Below the pieces are notes generated by a model, which saw only the letters and a program-made list of their open reading frames with translations, was not told where the DNA came from and did not search any database. Positions 48,271-60,762 of a stretch of DNA of 64,000 bases are shown piece after piece. A program made the position numbers and the translations under genes. The stretch comes from Heritiera littoralis (lineage: Eukaryota > Streptophyta > Magnoliopsida > Malvales > Malvaceae). The stretch is taken from NCBI GenBank assembly GCA_031772115.1, contig JAPDPK010000018.1, forward strand, positions 1,096,501 to 1,160,500. Direction: 5' to 3'. Each line of letters opens with the position of its first letter. The stretch's first letter is position 1.

Positions 48271-49750
48271 CATGGTCCTCGACGGGATTGGTCACCAGTC
48301 TCTGTCGCTCTAACATTCTGAGTACTATCCTCTGAGCCACCTTCCTTTAGTTTTTTAGATCCCTGATCAGTTTCTACCATCATCATATCCACCTTCTGTT
48401 CCACCTTATGCTTATGTTGTTGTCCCATGTGGCTTTCTTTGAGCTTGCTAGCAAGCTTTGCTTTCTTTTTCCATTTGTTTCTCCCTATACCTGTTCCTGT
48501 TGCTGTGATAGCCTCATTAATGACTATGCTTGTGACAGCCATATCATCCTCCTTTGCATGATTATTAATGATAACCACCACATCCACATGTCCTCCTTCT
48601 TTCACTATTTTTGTTAAGACTCCAATTGTCTTCACATTATCTTGTGAGATTCCTATCGCAAGATCACAACCTTGAATATCTTGTCCTCCTTCATCGCCTT
48701 TGCTGTAACTTCCCTTATTAGCAACGTTTGACTCATTAATATAGGTGAATCCATCAAACTCCGGAGTCCGGTCCACTTTGCTTTGATTCTGTCCTTCATT
48801 GCCTATGGATTCCTTAATTCCTCCACTTTCCAAAGTGCCAGATCATTGGTGATCATCATTGCCTGGTTCAACTGGACCTCTTTTGCACCCATGTTTGCTT
48901 ACTCCATCGCTTTCCTCATCTCCGAACGTTCCATTACTCCTGGTTCATTTTCCGCCATGTATTCTGATCCCATACTTGCATTCATGTTTTACCGATGAGG
49001 CATTTGTTTACCTGATGAAGATGCGTGTAACCAGTCCCCATACTGTTATTGCTTATTTTTTGCTATTTCCTCATCACCATTTGCATAACATTCTACATCT
49101 AAATGGCCAATCACTCCGCATTCATAACAAAATGTAGGCATTCACTCATAACTAATCTTCCTCCATATACAACTTCCCTCTCTAGCCCCTTTTATGTTAA
49201 TACCACATCTCAGTGGTTTTGTGATGTCTAGCACAACCCAAATTCGCATATAGTTACCCCACCTTGGTCGAACTATTATGCTGTCCAGTCCTACAAATCT
49301 GCCAATCTTGTTTCCAATTAATTTTGCTACCACTTGGTTCATTATCTTTAATGGGAGATCTCGCACCCTGATCTAGAACACTGTAGTTTTGAAGACATAG
49401 TCTGAGATACGTAAGTCTCCATTGTATACATGGAATAGGAGTTGTTTGTCAAAAGACCTTGGTGACCTATCAAGCACCCTCAACTTATCTCTTACCGTTG
49501 CAAACTTAAACATGAATAAATTTGTATCTAAAACCGAAACCTCTGAGTCCCTGGACAGTTGCCATACTACCTTTATAGTACCTATCATGGCCTCTCTGTT
49601 AAACGAACGCCTAATGTTCAACCTTGCCAATAGCCAACTCTTTCCCTCCTTATTGTCATTACTTATCATTATTGTTGTTGCCTTAACTTCGTCCTTCTCA
49701 TCCTCTGTCAAGTTTAGAAACCTCCAGACATCTTCCAGACCTTTTGCCAT
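48213..49750 (-). pseudogene. LINE ORF1 (DUF4283-type RNA-binding, CCHC knuckle), broken
   Basis: I choose the start at ATG 49750 (MAKGLEDVWRFLNLTEDEKD); the frame is open further up to 49915, but that part does not look conserved. Residues about 20-180 form the DUF4283 region (SWLLARLNIRRSFNREAMIG, DLRISDYVFKTTVF). A TAG replaces the expected Trp before IRVRDLPLKIMNQ, and a TGA lies before MPTFCYECGVIGHLDVEC, a C-x2-C-x4-H-x4-C zinc knuckle at about 49140-49099. The low-complexity tail 48833-48213 (MESGGIKESIGNEGQ...) follows in another frame and overlaps the ORF2 start. The family binds LINE RNA. Confidence 0.85.
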
Positions 49751-49920
49751 ATCTTGTTTGTTTAATCGTATGGCAAGAAAAGAAAAACTTAAGAAAAAAT
49801 TAAAGAATCCCCAAAGATTATTGTTTGAGAAATCCCGAGGCCTGAAACCTTGTACATAGACAAGACTAAGAAAACTCCCACAGAACCCTTGGCTCAAAGG
49901 AGACTCTAATTGCATATTCT

Positions 49921-51247
49921 TATAATGAACTAATAAACTAATAGTTTATTTACTACTATATTAAACCAATCTAAATGCATCTATTAAAATAAAACAACTA
50001 ATAAATTTAAACATGCATGACTAAGCAACTAGTGAAAGATGATCAGCCAACCCATAAAGATTCAGCCTACTCACGCCGGCATCACTTCTACACCTGTTTT
50101 GCTCAAACTTGTGGCCAACTTCACTATATAGCCTTGCATCGCTCCAAGCGTACAAGTAGCAACACATCCCGGGAATGCATCAGATACCACACAAACACTG
50201 GTAGCAATCAGGCATCTAACCTCATGCAGCAATCATCCACTGCATCACACACAGCTGCTTCATGCCAGCAGCTTCCACACAGTCACACAAACTAGGTTCC
50301 AAGCGAGCCTCACCAACAAAATAACCACACACAGAAACTGAAATACAGTGAAGGGAAAGAATGCAATGGAAAAAATATAATTGAAGTAACTAAAGAATGC
50401 AAAAGAAATTTAATGTAGTAAAACAAAACCAAAAATTGCTATTAAAACGGAAAAACAAAAATTAAAAATGCTGAAATAGAGCATGACAACGGCATAGTAG
50501 GAACCATGCAGAACAACCACGCATGTTCTCTAGTCCAACCTTCACCAACTCAGTAAACCAAGAAAATACAGAAATGAAAAGCTTGAAATTAAATTAAGGG
50601 CTGAACTTAGCACATATTAAGAACATAATAAAAAAAATAGAAATCACAAAAAGGAAGGAAGTGAAACTAGAAACTTGAGACTTGAGTAGAAAAGAGAACT
50701 AAATAATATTATCCTTCACTAAACAAAAGTTGATTCAACAAATCTAACTTACAAACTTACTGGAAATTGCTTTAAAAGTTAAAAGAAAATGATTGAAAGA
50801 AATTAAAATTCAAACAAAAATCTAAGGCAAGAATCAAAACTAAAAGGAACTTAAAAACTAAAATCAAAGAGAACAAAATGGTGATGAAGAATTGTAGCTC
50901 CTGTCACTAGCCATTCTTCACCCATGTTTAAGCTTATTCTATTGTTGAAAATTAAAGCCTAAAAAAAGCTCATCCTAAACTAGAGAAATCAGTAAATAAA
51001 TTTGCTGTAACGATTGAAGAACTTCAACTCCTGTCACCAGCTTCCATCTTCCACATCTCTCTTTGTAGCGGCTTCATCCTTTTTTATTCACTAGGGTTCT
51101 TCAAGGGCCTTAACCACTAGTCTCCATGGACTTGTGAGGACCTTAACTCTCAAATGATTTCCTAAGTTAAGGATTTAAAGGAAAGAAAAAAGTAAGGGTT
51201 AACAGGATAGGGCTTCCGAAAGAATAGAATGTTGAAGTAAAAGGGAT
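49921..51247. other. Unassigned A-rich region without genes
   Basis: 50017-50295 is more GC-rich and open on + (92 aa), but shows no domain. 50330-50880 is A-rich. Two related phrases, 'tagctcctgtcactagcc' near 50895 and 'caactcctgtcaccagct' near 51025, suggest an internal duplication of about 130 bp. The stretch looks like an old repeat into which the LINE and the gypsy element inserted. Confidence 0.4.
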
Positions 51248-51252
51248 GTGAG

Positions 51253-54200
51253 TGTCACATCCCGTGATTACATTTTTCACATTTTTCCACACATTTTATA
51301 TGATTGGGCTGTCTGCGATGCTTTACTTTCCATTTTAATTCATTTACAACACAATATCTGTAATTTCATAAAAGTAACGGAATTACATATTTACAAATTG
51401 TATTTGTAAACAATACTTACATCCCCTTATTAATACAATATCGTAGTACTGTAAATAAAAAGTCTAAACATATAAAAATAAATAATTATACCTCCGGAAT
51501 AAATCAAGCTGTCACATTTCATCCAGATACGCAGCCGAGATCCTCGAATGCAAGATCTCGCAGCCACTGAAAATCTGAAATGTTAAAAATAGGGAGTGAG
51601 CAAACCACGGCTCAGTAAAGGAATTATATGTAACTCTTGATATCCAAATATCTATATGCTATAAAAACCTTTTCATGTTCTTATAAGTACACTAGGTTCA
51701 TATAGGAAGGATACTACATTCGGCTAGGGATCCGGATGGAGTACAGAAGGTATTTTGAAATACCTGTCTTGTCCCGGAACCTAGAAGCAACTGTAGGAAG
51801 TAATTAATTTCGTGGAAATCAAATCCATTGTCCTTTTCATTTCTTATCATTTTCAAATTTATGCTTTTACGAATTAAAGCATTTAAATAAAAAAACTAAT
51901 ATTCATACTTTCTTTAAGAAGAATATTAATTTAAATCATCATCATTTTCATTTAAACTCATTTCATATTTTACTGTACAGATCATAATTTGTACAGTACT
52001 TTAGATAGCAAAATAAGCTATTAAAATTCCATATAACGTTTACATCATTTAAATATAATATTCAATTTAAAATTATAATGAGAATATTAGATTTAAAATC
52101 TCCTATTTTCCTCTTTGAAAACATATCACATGTTCATGTCACATATATTATGAAAACATCATATAGTACCGTACTCAACTTAGTACTATACACCGTGTAA
52201 AAGTACTGTAAAACATTTTATTTCTTCCACATATCATATAAAACATTTTCTTTTTAACATATCACATATCATATAAAACATTTCCCTTTTTACATATCAC
52301 ATATCATATCAAACATTTCCTTTTAACATGTCACATATCATATAAACATTTTCCTTTTAACATGTCACTTATCGTATAAAACATTTCCTTTTAACATATC
52401 AAATATCATATTGGAGACTGATGCAATCACTCATATCATATCATGCTATAGACCCCGGAAGGTAAAAAAATAAACATATCAGATCTATGGCTATAGCTAT
52501 AATTGTCCTCAGTGGATCACTGATCAGGTGTCGACCGGGACCACATATCACATATCACATGTCACATATCACTTATCACATATCAGCATGATAAAGGGCC
52601 AACTAGTCTCAAAACAGTGTTTTTCATCATTAATTTACCTTTATGAAATTTATAGAAATAAATAATTCATAAATAAAACCATAAAGGTTATATTATAAAT
52701 CAAGTGAATATTTAGGAAAAACCTTTATAAAATATTCACTTTATCCCTTTTTCATATTCCATTTCATATCACATATAATTCATATATCGGGAGAATTTTC
52801 GGTGATCTCATTTTCACCGATTTCAATAACATGAATATTTTAAAAATAAATTTTTGATATATTCATGTTTTATGAAAATAATAAATTCCTCTTTTCCGTA
52901 GTTGGAAAATATTTTACATGTAAGAAAATCATTTATGATGATTTTACATATTTTTCTAAAATTTTTCAACAGTATAATGGCTGCCTGTTGACTAGCTTCC
53001 CTACACAATTTAGACAGATTTATATTTTCACAGCCAGCCATATATCCACAATTTTCAACAAAATCAATTAACCAAGATTTTCATAAAATTTTGCATATTC
53101 AATTTATGCAATTGAGATATCCTTACAAGCTACACATGCATCCCTTACCTGTTCCGTGTTAGTGACTTTCACTAACGTCGCGTGAGTAATCCTCTTCTCT
53201 CGATTCCATCAATCTCCAATCACTTGTATATTTTCTACAAATTTAAGTCCAATTTCACATTTAGACTTTTCTAAAATTACTCAAAAATAATAATAATAAT
53301 AAAATTAAAATCAATTTCCTATCCCTTTTCTTTTTCTTTTTTTTTTTTTCTTTTCTTTTTCTTTTTCCCCTTTTTTCTTTTCTTTTTCTTTTTCTTTTTC
53401 TGGTTCTGGTCTGAACGGGTTCAACCACCGTTGGCCTCCATCTCCGTCGGTTCAGCCCCTCCACAGCTGGCCAAGGTTGCAACAAAACTGTTTTTGGTCT
53501 CCTTTTCCAAATCGGCGATGGCGGCTGCAACAGATCTGAAAGTGGTAGTCGGACCCCCTTTTTCCTCCTTTCTCCCTCTCTTTTCTCTTCCCCTTCATCG
53601 CCGATCATCCCTTTCTCTTGGCTTGCCTTCGCAAGCGACGAGGGTGGCGGTGGCAGTGCCTGAATCGGCCGACACTGCCTCTTTCCTTTTTCCTTTCTTT
53701 TTCCTCTTTTCTTTCTTTCCTCTTTCCGATTTCCTTCCTTCCTTTTCTTTCCATCGCCGGCCAGCCTTTTACTCTTCTTGTCAACCAGCGACGGCCCTCG
53801 CCCCCCTTTCTCTTCTCTCCTCTCCTCTCATCGACAGTGGTCGATAGCTGTTAGGAAAAGGAATCGGGGTTTTTTCCCGATTCCCATTCTATTTCTTTTT
53901 TTATTATTATTATTATATATATAACTAGTTTCTTTTATATATATATATATATAAATATACTATATTAATATATATATATATATATTGTATATAAATTTAT
54001 ATACATATCTATACACTTTAATATAAAATAATATTTATATTTCATATGTATATTTATATAATATTTATAATATAATTATATAAATAGATAAATATACACA
54101 TTTTTATTTCTTTAATATTGGATTTCTCAATATCCAAATTAAATTCCTCTGTACGACATTTCAAATCCGTCACTTCATCACTTATTGAAATTCCAACAAT

Positions 54201-54310
54201 ATTCTGATCTCGTAAATAAATGTATTTATTTACTTTAGCTTATCTATTTGCATTAAGAATTAAATTTCTAAGTAATTAATACCAAAATAGAAAAATTCCC
54301 GTTTATCACA
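51253..54310 (-). repeat. 3' LTR of the 12.6-kb element, type C (3,058 bp)
   Basis: On the minus strand it runs TGTGATAAACGGG to CACGGGATGTGACA. It carries the TA microsatellite (53915-54060), a GC-rich island with CT-rich strand (53330-53850), a donor-like ACAG/GTAAGG at 53148, an acceptor-like TGTAG at 53001, the stem ACCTTTATG (52637) with CATAAAGGT (52680), a minisatellite at 52216-52420 and the palindrome-like AGGTATTTTGAAATACCT near 51748. The 138-aa plus-strand frame at 53431-53847 is antisense to the LTR and low-complexity, so it is not called as a gene. Confidence 0.9.
52216..52420 (-). repeat. Minisatellite of about 36 bp in the 3' LTR
   Basis: Units close to 'catatcacatatcatataaaac' plus 'atttcctttta' repeat five to six times. 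The same array is in the partner LTR at about 61810-61995. Confidence 0.8.
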
Positions 54311-55092
54311 TTCTCCCCACTTTAAGAAATTCGGTCCTCCGAATTGCACCTAAGTTAAAGGTGGTACCATTCTGTATGCTCATCGTTCCTGACCTCTAGG
54401 TAATCTTTTAAATAATATTGCTAGTATACTTTCCAAATCAGAATTACTTTTAGACCAGTACATATCGTCTTTCACAATATAATTATACTCTCAAAGAATT
54501 ATCTTATCAGATCGAGAGTTCTCAATTTTCACTTCTTTTCGTACAATATATGATTCACACTATTTACCATCCATTTTTCTCATTTGGTGCCAAGTCGATA
54601 TAGCTTGGTAGCTATCATTTAAATGATTTAATCATTAGTATGTAATTGTTCCAGTAGCTCTTAAATTCAGTGCACCCGCTCTCAATATATCTTTAAGCGT
54701 TCTCATATTACACTCGAATATTTATATCAGTATGGAGCGATGCTGTCAGTAAATTTGGAATCCCAAAGCCTTTGCTATTTTCTATAAGCATAATGCAAAT
54801 CAGAGATTCCATCACATGTAACGCTCACAGGAACTTCACATACACTCTCACCGTTTCATAACTATATCTCGACTATGGCACTAGAGAAATCTAGAAGCCC
54901 GATAATGGAAAAGTGATTCAATTGAGCACTCAATCTATGATCACTTCCATAACATCATATTTCTTTTTGATTTTTTGTTATCCCATAATACTCATTTTCA
55001 CATTAATTTAACCAAGGCTGCACCTCACTTGCAGACTTTAATATTAATCATCTTTTGTAGTTAATGCAACACTTGGCAATCATTTTCTCTCA
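54311..55092 (-). pseudogene. Internal 3' end of the 12.6-kb element, decayed pol and polypurine tract
   Basis: On the minus strand the end reads GACCGAATTTCTTAAAGTGG then GGAGAA next to TGTGATAA, the polypurine tract. Further in, 'cttggcaccaaatgagaaaa' and 'atggtaaatagtgtgaatc' match the plus-strand stretch at 8400-8450, which is gypsy internal DNA near integrase. No open frame of useful length remains. Confidence 0.7.
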
Positions 55093-55097
55093 ATATC

Positions 55098-55530
55098 TGT
55101 GATAACCGTAAAATTTTCCTTTTATTGGAAATTAATATTAAAGAAAAGAGATGAGTTGAAATAAATGAATAAAATTATAAGATCGGAATATCAATGAAAA
55201 TCCTGAGAATTGAAGAAGTGAAGGATAGGGAAATTCGAGTGAAGAAAATTAAATTGGAAATAAGTATAAGGTGAGAAATTATGGAAAATAATGAAAGGAG
55301 GAAATTTAATTTGGATAAATTGAAATCCAAATTAAATAAGAAAAAGGGAAAAGAATAAGAAATATATTTATATAATTATATATTATATAAATGTATTCTT
55401 AAACAGATACATATGTATTTAAATGCTATATATAGTATATATTATTATACAGTAGTATACATATGTATATATACTATTTTATACATTAAATAATACATAT
55501 ATATACAATTAATGTATTTTACATTAAAGT

Positions 55531-55577
<47 letters not shown>

Positions 55578-58500
55578 ATATTGTGAATACAATATTTATT
55601 GTGTTAGTATATTTATATAGATATATATAAATGTTATTTAAATTATTTTAAAATATATATATTAAATATATATTGTGTTAATACATAATATATATATATC
55701 TATATATAAAATATATATATATATCTATATAATATATAAAATAACATATTATATGTATAATATATAGTATATAGATATAATTATATGTAATTAAACAAAA
55801 TAAAAAGGAAAATGGAGAAGGAAAATCAGGAAGGATCCCGATTCTTCCTCCCTAATGGTAACCGGCCACTGTCGCCAGAGAAAGAAAGAGAGACGAGGGA
55901 GGTAGTCGCCGGCGAGGGAAGAGAAGAAGGAAGCTTGACCGGTGACGGAAGGAAAAACGGCGGAAGAAAGGAAGAAACAGAGGCGAAACTGGCGGAGAAA
56001 GCCGAAGAGAAAAGAGGAAGAAAACGACGGTGTCGGCCGGTTCAGGCACGCCACCACCACCCGAACCTCGACAAGGTGAGGGGAAGAAGGAGGGAGCCAC
56101 CGGTGAGGCCAACGGCAGCCGAGGGAGGAGGAACGAGGAGGAGAAGAAACCGAACCAAAACCGAGTAAATCCGCTGCCGTGCCGCCAATCCAGGCCGAAC
56201 GGAGGCCACCGGCAAGTTCGCCTTGACGTCGGCCAGCTGTGGAGCCGCCGAACCGCTGGAGAACCGGTGACGAGAGGAAGTTGACTGGTCTGAACCGGTC
56301 TGACCGAAAAAGAAGGGAAAAAAGAAAGAAGAAAGAAAAAGGAAAAGAAAAGAAAAGAAAAAGGAAAAAGAAAAAGAAAAAGAAAAGAAAAAGAAAGAGA
56401 AAGAAAAGAGGAAAAGAAGAAAAGAGAAAGAAAAGGAATTTTCGGGAATTCGGGAAATCCCGGGAAATTCGAAAAACCCGAAAAAATCCGAGAAATTCGG
56501 TAAGAATTTCAGAAATTAATTCCGAGTATTTGATTTAAATAATTATGGAAAAAATTCTAAATTTTAGAATTTTAATTTCCAAAAAATTTCCTCGATGACC
56601 GAGCCGAGGAAATCAGGCGAGGTGAACACCGGCGCGACAAACGAGGCAATCGCCAACCCGAGACAGGTAAGGGAGACATGTGCTGTCTGTAAGGATATTC
56701 GGCCACATGTTTTAAATTATGCATTTAAATTTTATAAATGCAATTGACAATGATTAGTTGAAAGTTGTGGTGATTTATAGGTTTGTAAATTGTGGTGAAA
56801 TACCAGTTGAAAATATAAATTGTATTTTCTATGCAGTAAGCTAGCCAGTCGGCAGCCGATATATTGCCGAAAATTTATCGAAAATTATCAAAAATTATAA
56901 TAAGTAATTTGATTTCACGAGAAACGATTTTCAAACACGAAAATCGAGAAATCAAGTATTTTTCATAAAACATGAATATACGGAAGTTTAATTTTAAAAT
57001 ATTCATGTTTTCGAGAATGGTGAAAAGGAAATCACTGAAAATTACCTAGTAGGTGATATTTCACGTGAAACGAGATGGAAACTGAGAAAGACTGAAGTGA
57101 ATATTTTATAAATGTTTCTTAAATATTCACTTGATTTCATATCAAACCTTTATGGTTTTCATTATGAAAACAATTAATTACAAAAATTCCATAAAGGTTA
57201 AGAAATGATGGAAAACTATGATTTCGAGACTAGAGGTCTCTACACGTGTTTTTAGAAGAAAACATGGTGATGGGAGTGTTGATTTGGAAAATAAATATTT
57301 TAATTTTCCATAAATCATAAAAATAATTGATTTGAATCCCGATAACTTTGAAAACCATGTTTCAGAAAGAAAGCACGAAAAAGCGTGCGTATATGTTTTT
57401 TTCGGTGAAAAAGACACAGTTACGAGATGTGTTTTTAGTGTGACGATTTTATAATTGTTTTCACCGTATGGAAAACATGATTTATACCTTTATGAAATAT
57501 TGTGAGAAATGATATTTAAATTATAAATTTCACAAAGGCTATGGTACGGTTTTTATACTATTTTGAGACTTAGGCCCCGAGCTTCATGCATCATACCATA
57601 TTGTTACTGTCATGTGGCTGATTGACCAACTAGTCATCAGTGTCCCGGATCGTCACCTAGCAAGTGTACACCGAGGACATATTATAGATCATGGCCATAG
57701 ATCTCATTACTGTTACTGTGTCCCTTAGTGGACGATGATAGCATGATTTACTTGTAAGGTATTGCCTAATCTCACTTACTGCTTACTATTTACTGTTTAC
57801 TGAAAGGATTTACGAAATCCTATTTACTGTACTGTACTGTTTACTGTACTGAATTACTGTACTATTTACTGTTTACTGATGAAAAATTGTACCAAAACAC
57901 TGTTTACGGAACTGTACTGTATATTGAATGGTAGTCACTGATTACTGTTTTACTGGATTGAAAGCTAGCATTTACTGTTTACTGAACTAAAAGCTATCGC
58001 ATACTGTTTTCTGAATTGGTAGCTACTGTTTACTATTTTATGACTGAACCGTATCGAAATACTGTTTTACTGAGCTATAAGATACGGTTTTACTGAGTAG
58101 TAAGGTATTGAATTAATAAATAGTACCGAAAACTACGATTTACTGATCCAACGGTTTTGGATATTTATAAACCACTGTACTGTCACGTGTTTTAACTGTA
58201 CTGATGAGAATAGAAGTAAACCATTATTTTACTACTGAACTGTCACATGTTTTAAAATATACTGAAGTGAAAAGAAATAAATGGTTTACTTTACGGAAAC
58301 GAATATTATATCGTTTTAAGAATAATTGATATAGTACTCTCTACAGTTGCTTTTAGGTTCCGGAACAAGTCAGGTATTTTAAAATACCTGCCTTACTCTA
58401 TCTGAATCCCTAGCCAACTGTAGTATCATTCCTACATGTGAGCCTAGAGCCAACTAGGAAGATTTAAAAGAAAGTGAAAAAGTTTTTCAGCATATAGGTA

Positions 58501-58851
58501 ACCGAATATCAAGTGCGACATATAACTCTCTTACTGAGCCGTGGTTTGCTCACCCCTTAATTTTAACATTTCAGATTTTCGAGGACTGAGAGTCTGGTAT
58601 CTAAGGATTTTGGCTGTGCATTTGGGGACGATGCGATAGCTTGATTTACTACATGAAGTACAATCATTTATTTTCTGTATTTAGACTTATCTACAGTACT
58701 ACTTTGTTGTGAATTAAGATAGGGGATGTAATTCATATTATAATTTCATATGAAATTGTTTAAATGTAACTGAAAAGTAAAGTATTGCAGATAGCCCAAC
58801 TGACAAAATTGCGTAGAAATATGTGTATTACTGTGTTAAGGGACTGTTACA
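55098..58851 (+). repeat. Solo LTR, type C (3,754 bp), with perfect target duplication
   Basis: It starts TGTGATAACCG and ends GGACTGTTACA. ATATC flanks both sides (55093-55097 and 58852-58856). There is no internal sequence and no second LTR, so it is the product of LTR-LTR recombination. It contains the (TA)n run at 55533-55575, a GC-rich island at 55810-56290 followed by a GA-rich run, ACAG/GTAAGG at 56667, ATGCAG at 56836, the stem AACCTTTATGG (57145) with CCATAAAGGTT (57189), CACGTG at 58194 and the palindrome at 58371-58390. It splits the internal region of the minus-strand element, so it is the younger insertion. Confidence 0.95.
55533..55575. repeat. (TA)n microsatellite, about 43 bp
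   Basis: An almost uninterrupted TA run inside the solo LTR, upstream of the GC-rich island. Confidence 0.95.
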
Positions 58852-58856
58852 ATATC

Positions 58857-60743
58857 TCTTTTCATGTAGTATAATCATAACATCTTTTATTCTTATGGTA
58901 TACTCAATATCACTTAAGTTTTTGAATATACCTAAGAATGTAATCTTTTCATAATTTAGATTCCATAGTGGAATAATCAAATTATCAATTTCATCACCCT
59001 ATTATTCATACAATTCCACAATTTCGAGGTGTGTATGCATATAACATTTTTTCATTTACATGACTGGCAGTAAGTAATGTAAATCATTTATTTTACTCTT
59101 TTGAGCATAATTAAATTTCATCTGTCGAGTTTGGCTTGATCTTCCATCTAGCCATAACCACGTGACAGTAAAAAAAGAAATCACTTTTAGTCTTAGATTT
59201 GGAAACTGTTTCATATTCGTGTTCCCTAATCATCATGTAACTTACCTTCTTAATACATTTTCATCTTTTTACGCTAATCACTTCAGTCACTTTTCCCAAG
59301 TGGTATAGTACTCCACTGTTAAAATCTTTTTAACATTTTGAATACTATCTTTACACTTATTCATCCATCAAATGAACATCATCTGTATTTCCATCAATTA
59401 CCTTTATACAGGTAAATTCATTATCCACAAATTTTCTAGAGTTATTTCTTAAGCTTTTCGGACTTCTTCTATAGTCTCTGATATAAGCTTAGAAATAGGT
59501 TCCTTATCAACAATCGAGTCAATGTTAATCCGATCTTCCAAATCTATACTATTCCGGAATTTATCTGGAATAACCTTCGATACTTTTAATCACAAATCTC
59601 GTACCATTTTGGACATTTCATCTCTATGTCCTACAATTCCATTGTATATCCTCAAGGCACAGAGACTTAACATTCAAATCAACATTCAAATCATTTTAAT
59701 ACATACTCTACCTTGATTCACTTATTTTCTCATATTTCACAGCATACTAATTAAGATGATTATAGTAAGGTTGTACCAAATATAACAATTTAACTAACAC
59801 ATTTCACAGCTAACTGATTCATTACTATAATTCACTTTGAAATCATTTTCATTTAATAACTCAGGTTAGCTGTCATGTTCCTCTACTCTTACAGTCATTT
59901 TACAGTTCTTATACATACTTTTCAAATTTATAATACTCCAAGCAGTACGCCATTCTGCAAAGCATATTTCAAAATATTCCGATTTTATAAATATCTGTTT
60001 GATACTTTGGAAACAAAATGAATGTATAAAACCAGAATTACCAATACATATATAGATTTCATCAAGCATACCGATCACTTTCTCATTCACCTTCAGTAAT
60101 TATATCACTTTTCATGGCATCCAACGATCCCCTACTAAATACCCATCAGTACACTTTTAATTCAAGCCCTTAAGAATCAATAACAGGGCCAATCATTCTG
60201 CGACTTCCCATTATAAACATTTTGGGTCGCATCAGTAATCTAAGTATAGGTGGGATTAGTAGACCGTTATACATGTGTTACATTCTTTATGCCATCAGTA
60301 ACTCCCTCACTATTAATAATTTCAATATAGGGGCATATTTGTCATTTCTCCATTAATTTCTCTCTTTTCAAGATACATTCAACAGGTGATCTTAAGATCT
60401 ATTTACTGATGATATCTCATTCCACTCCTATATCATGACTATAAGGTCTTAATTCTATCCAGATAGAAAAGTCCTGGTGGGGCCCTCACCGAGTTCCTTT
60501 TTGTTCCTTACCGAGCAGACCTTCATTTAAGATTGTAAGATCACCTATTTCTGGTAAATTTCTAGGGCCACTATCCCTCTTTACCATCCTTAGTTCATAA
60601 ATTTCCACACCATTTAAAACATTTATTCCCATTTACAATAACTTATTTCCTTTATATATTCAGACTTCATGATACTACAGGGGATGTTAACCTTTTTCGA
60701 CTTGTTTTGTTCCAAAAGCATCGACAGACATCAGGTCAACCTT
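58857..60743 (-). pseudogene. Internal 5' part of the 12.6-kb element, heavily decayed pol
   Basis: On the minus strand the 59350-59200 piece ('gtagtattcaaaatgttaaa', 'gatgattagggaac') is homologous to 13585-13715 of the other gypsy remnant, which encodes the RNase H to integrase linker. Between there and the PBS no gag word such as the WW-containing capsid motif is readable. The small open frames (59522-59716 on +, 59866-60090 on -) have no domain. Confidence 0.6.
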
Positions 60744-60755
60744 ACTCTGATACCA
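60744..60755 (-). other. Primer-binding site, initiator-Met tRNA type
   Basis: TGGTATCAGAGT on the minus strand, 7 bp inside the 5' LTR. It matches 11 of 12 positions of the plant iMet site. The next words ('cctgatgtctgtcgatgc') also follow the PBS at 20079-20090, showing that the two elements are related there. Confidence 0.9.
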
Positions 60756-60762
60756 TTAAATT

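Larger units (their letters stand above)
44157..49920 (-). mobile_element. L1-type LINE retrotransposon, decayed, near full length
   Basis: The minus-strand order is ORF1 (49750 to about 48213), then ORF2 with endonuclease, reverse transcriptase, a zf-RVT-like region and RNase H, ending in a short A tail (T run at 44157-44166 on +). This is the usual plant L1 layout with a terminal RNase H. Many stops and frameshifts are present. The 5' end is not certain, but the frame upstream of ORF1 stays open to 49915. No target duplication could be read. Confidence 0.9.

Noticed and set aside
53431..53847. 138-aa plus-strand frame MASISVGSAPPQLAK...
   Set aside because: Antisense to the LTR that contains it. 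The sister copy at 63022 breaks after 65 aa, so no conserved protein is supported.
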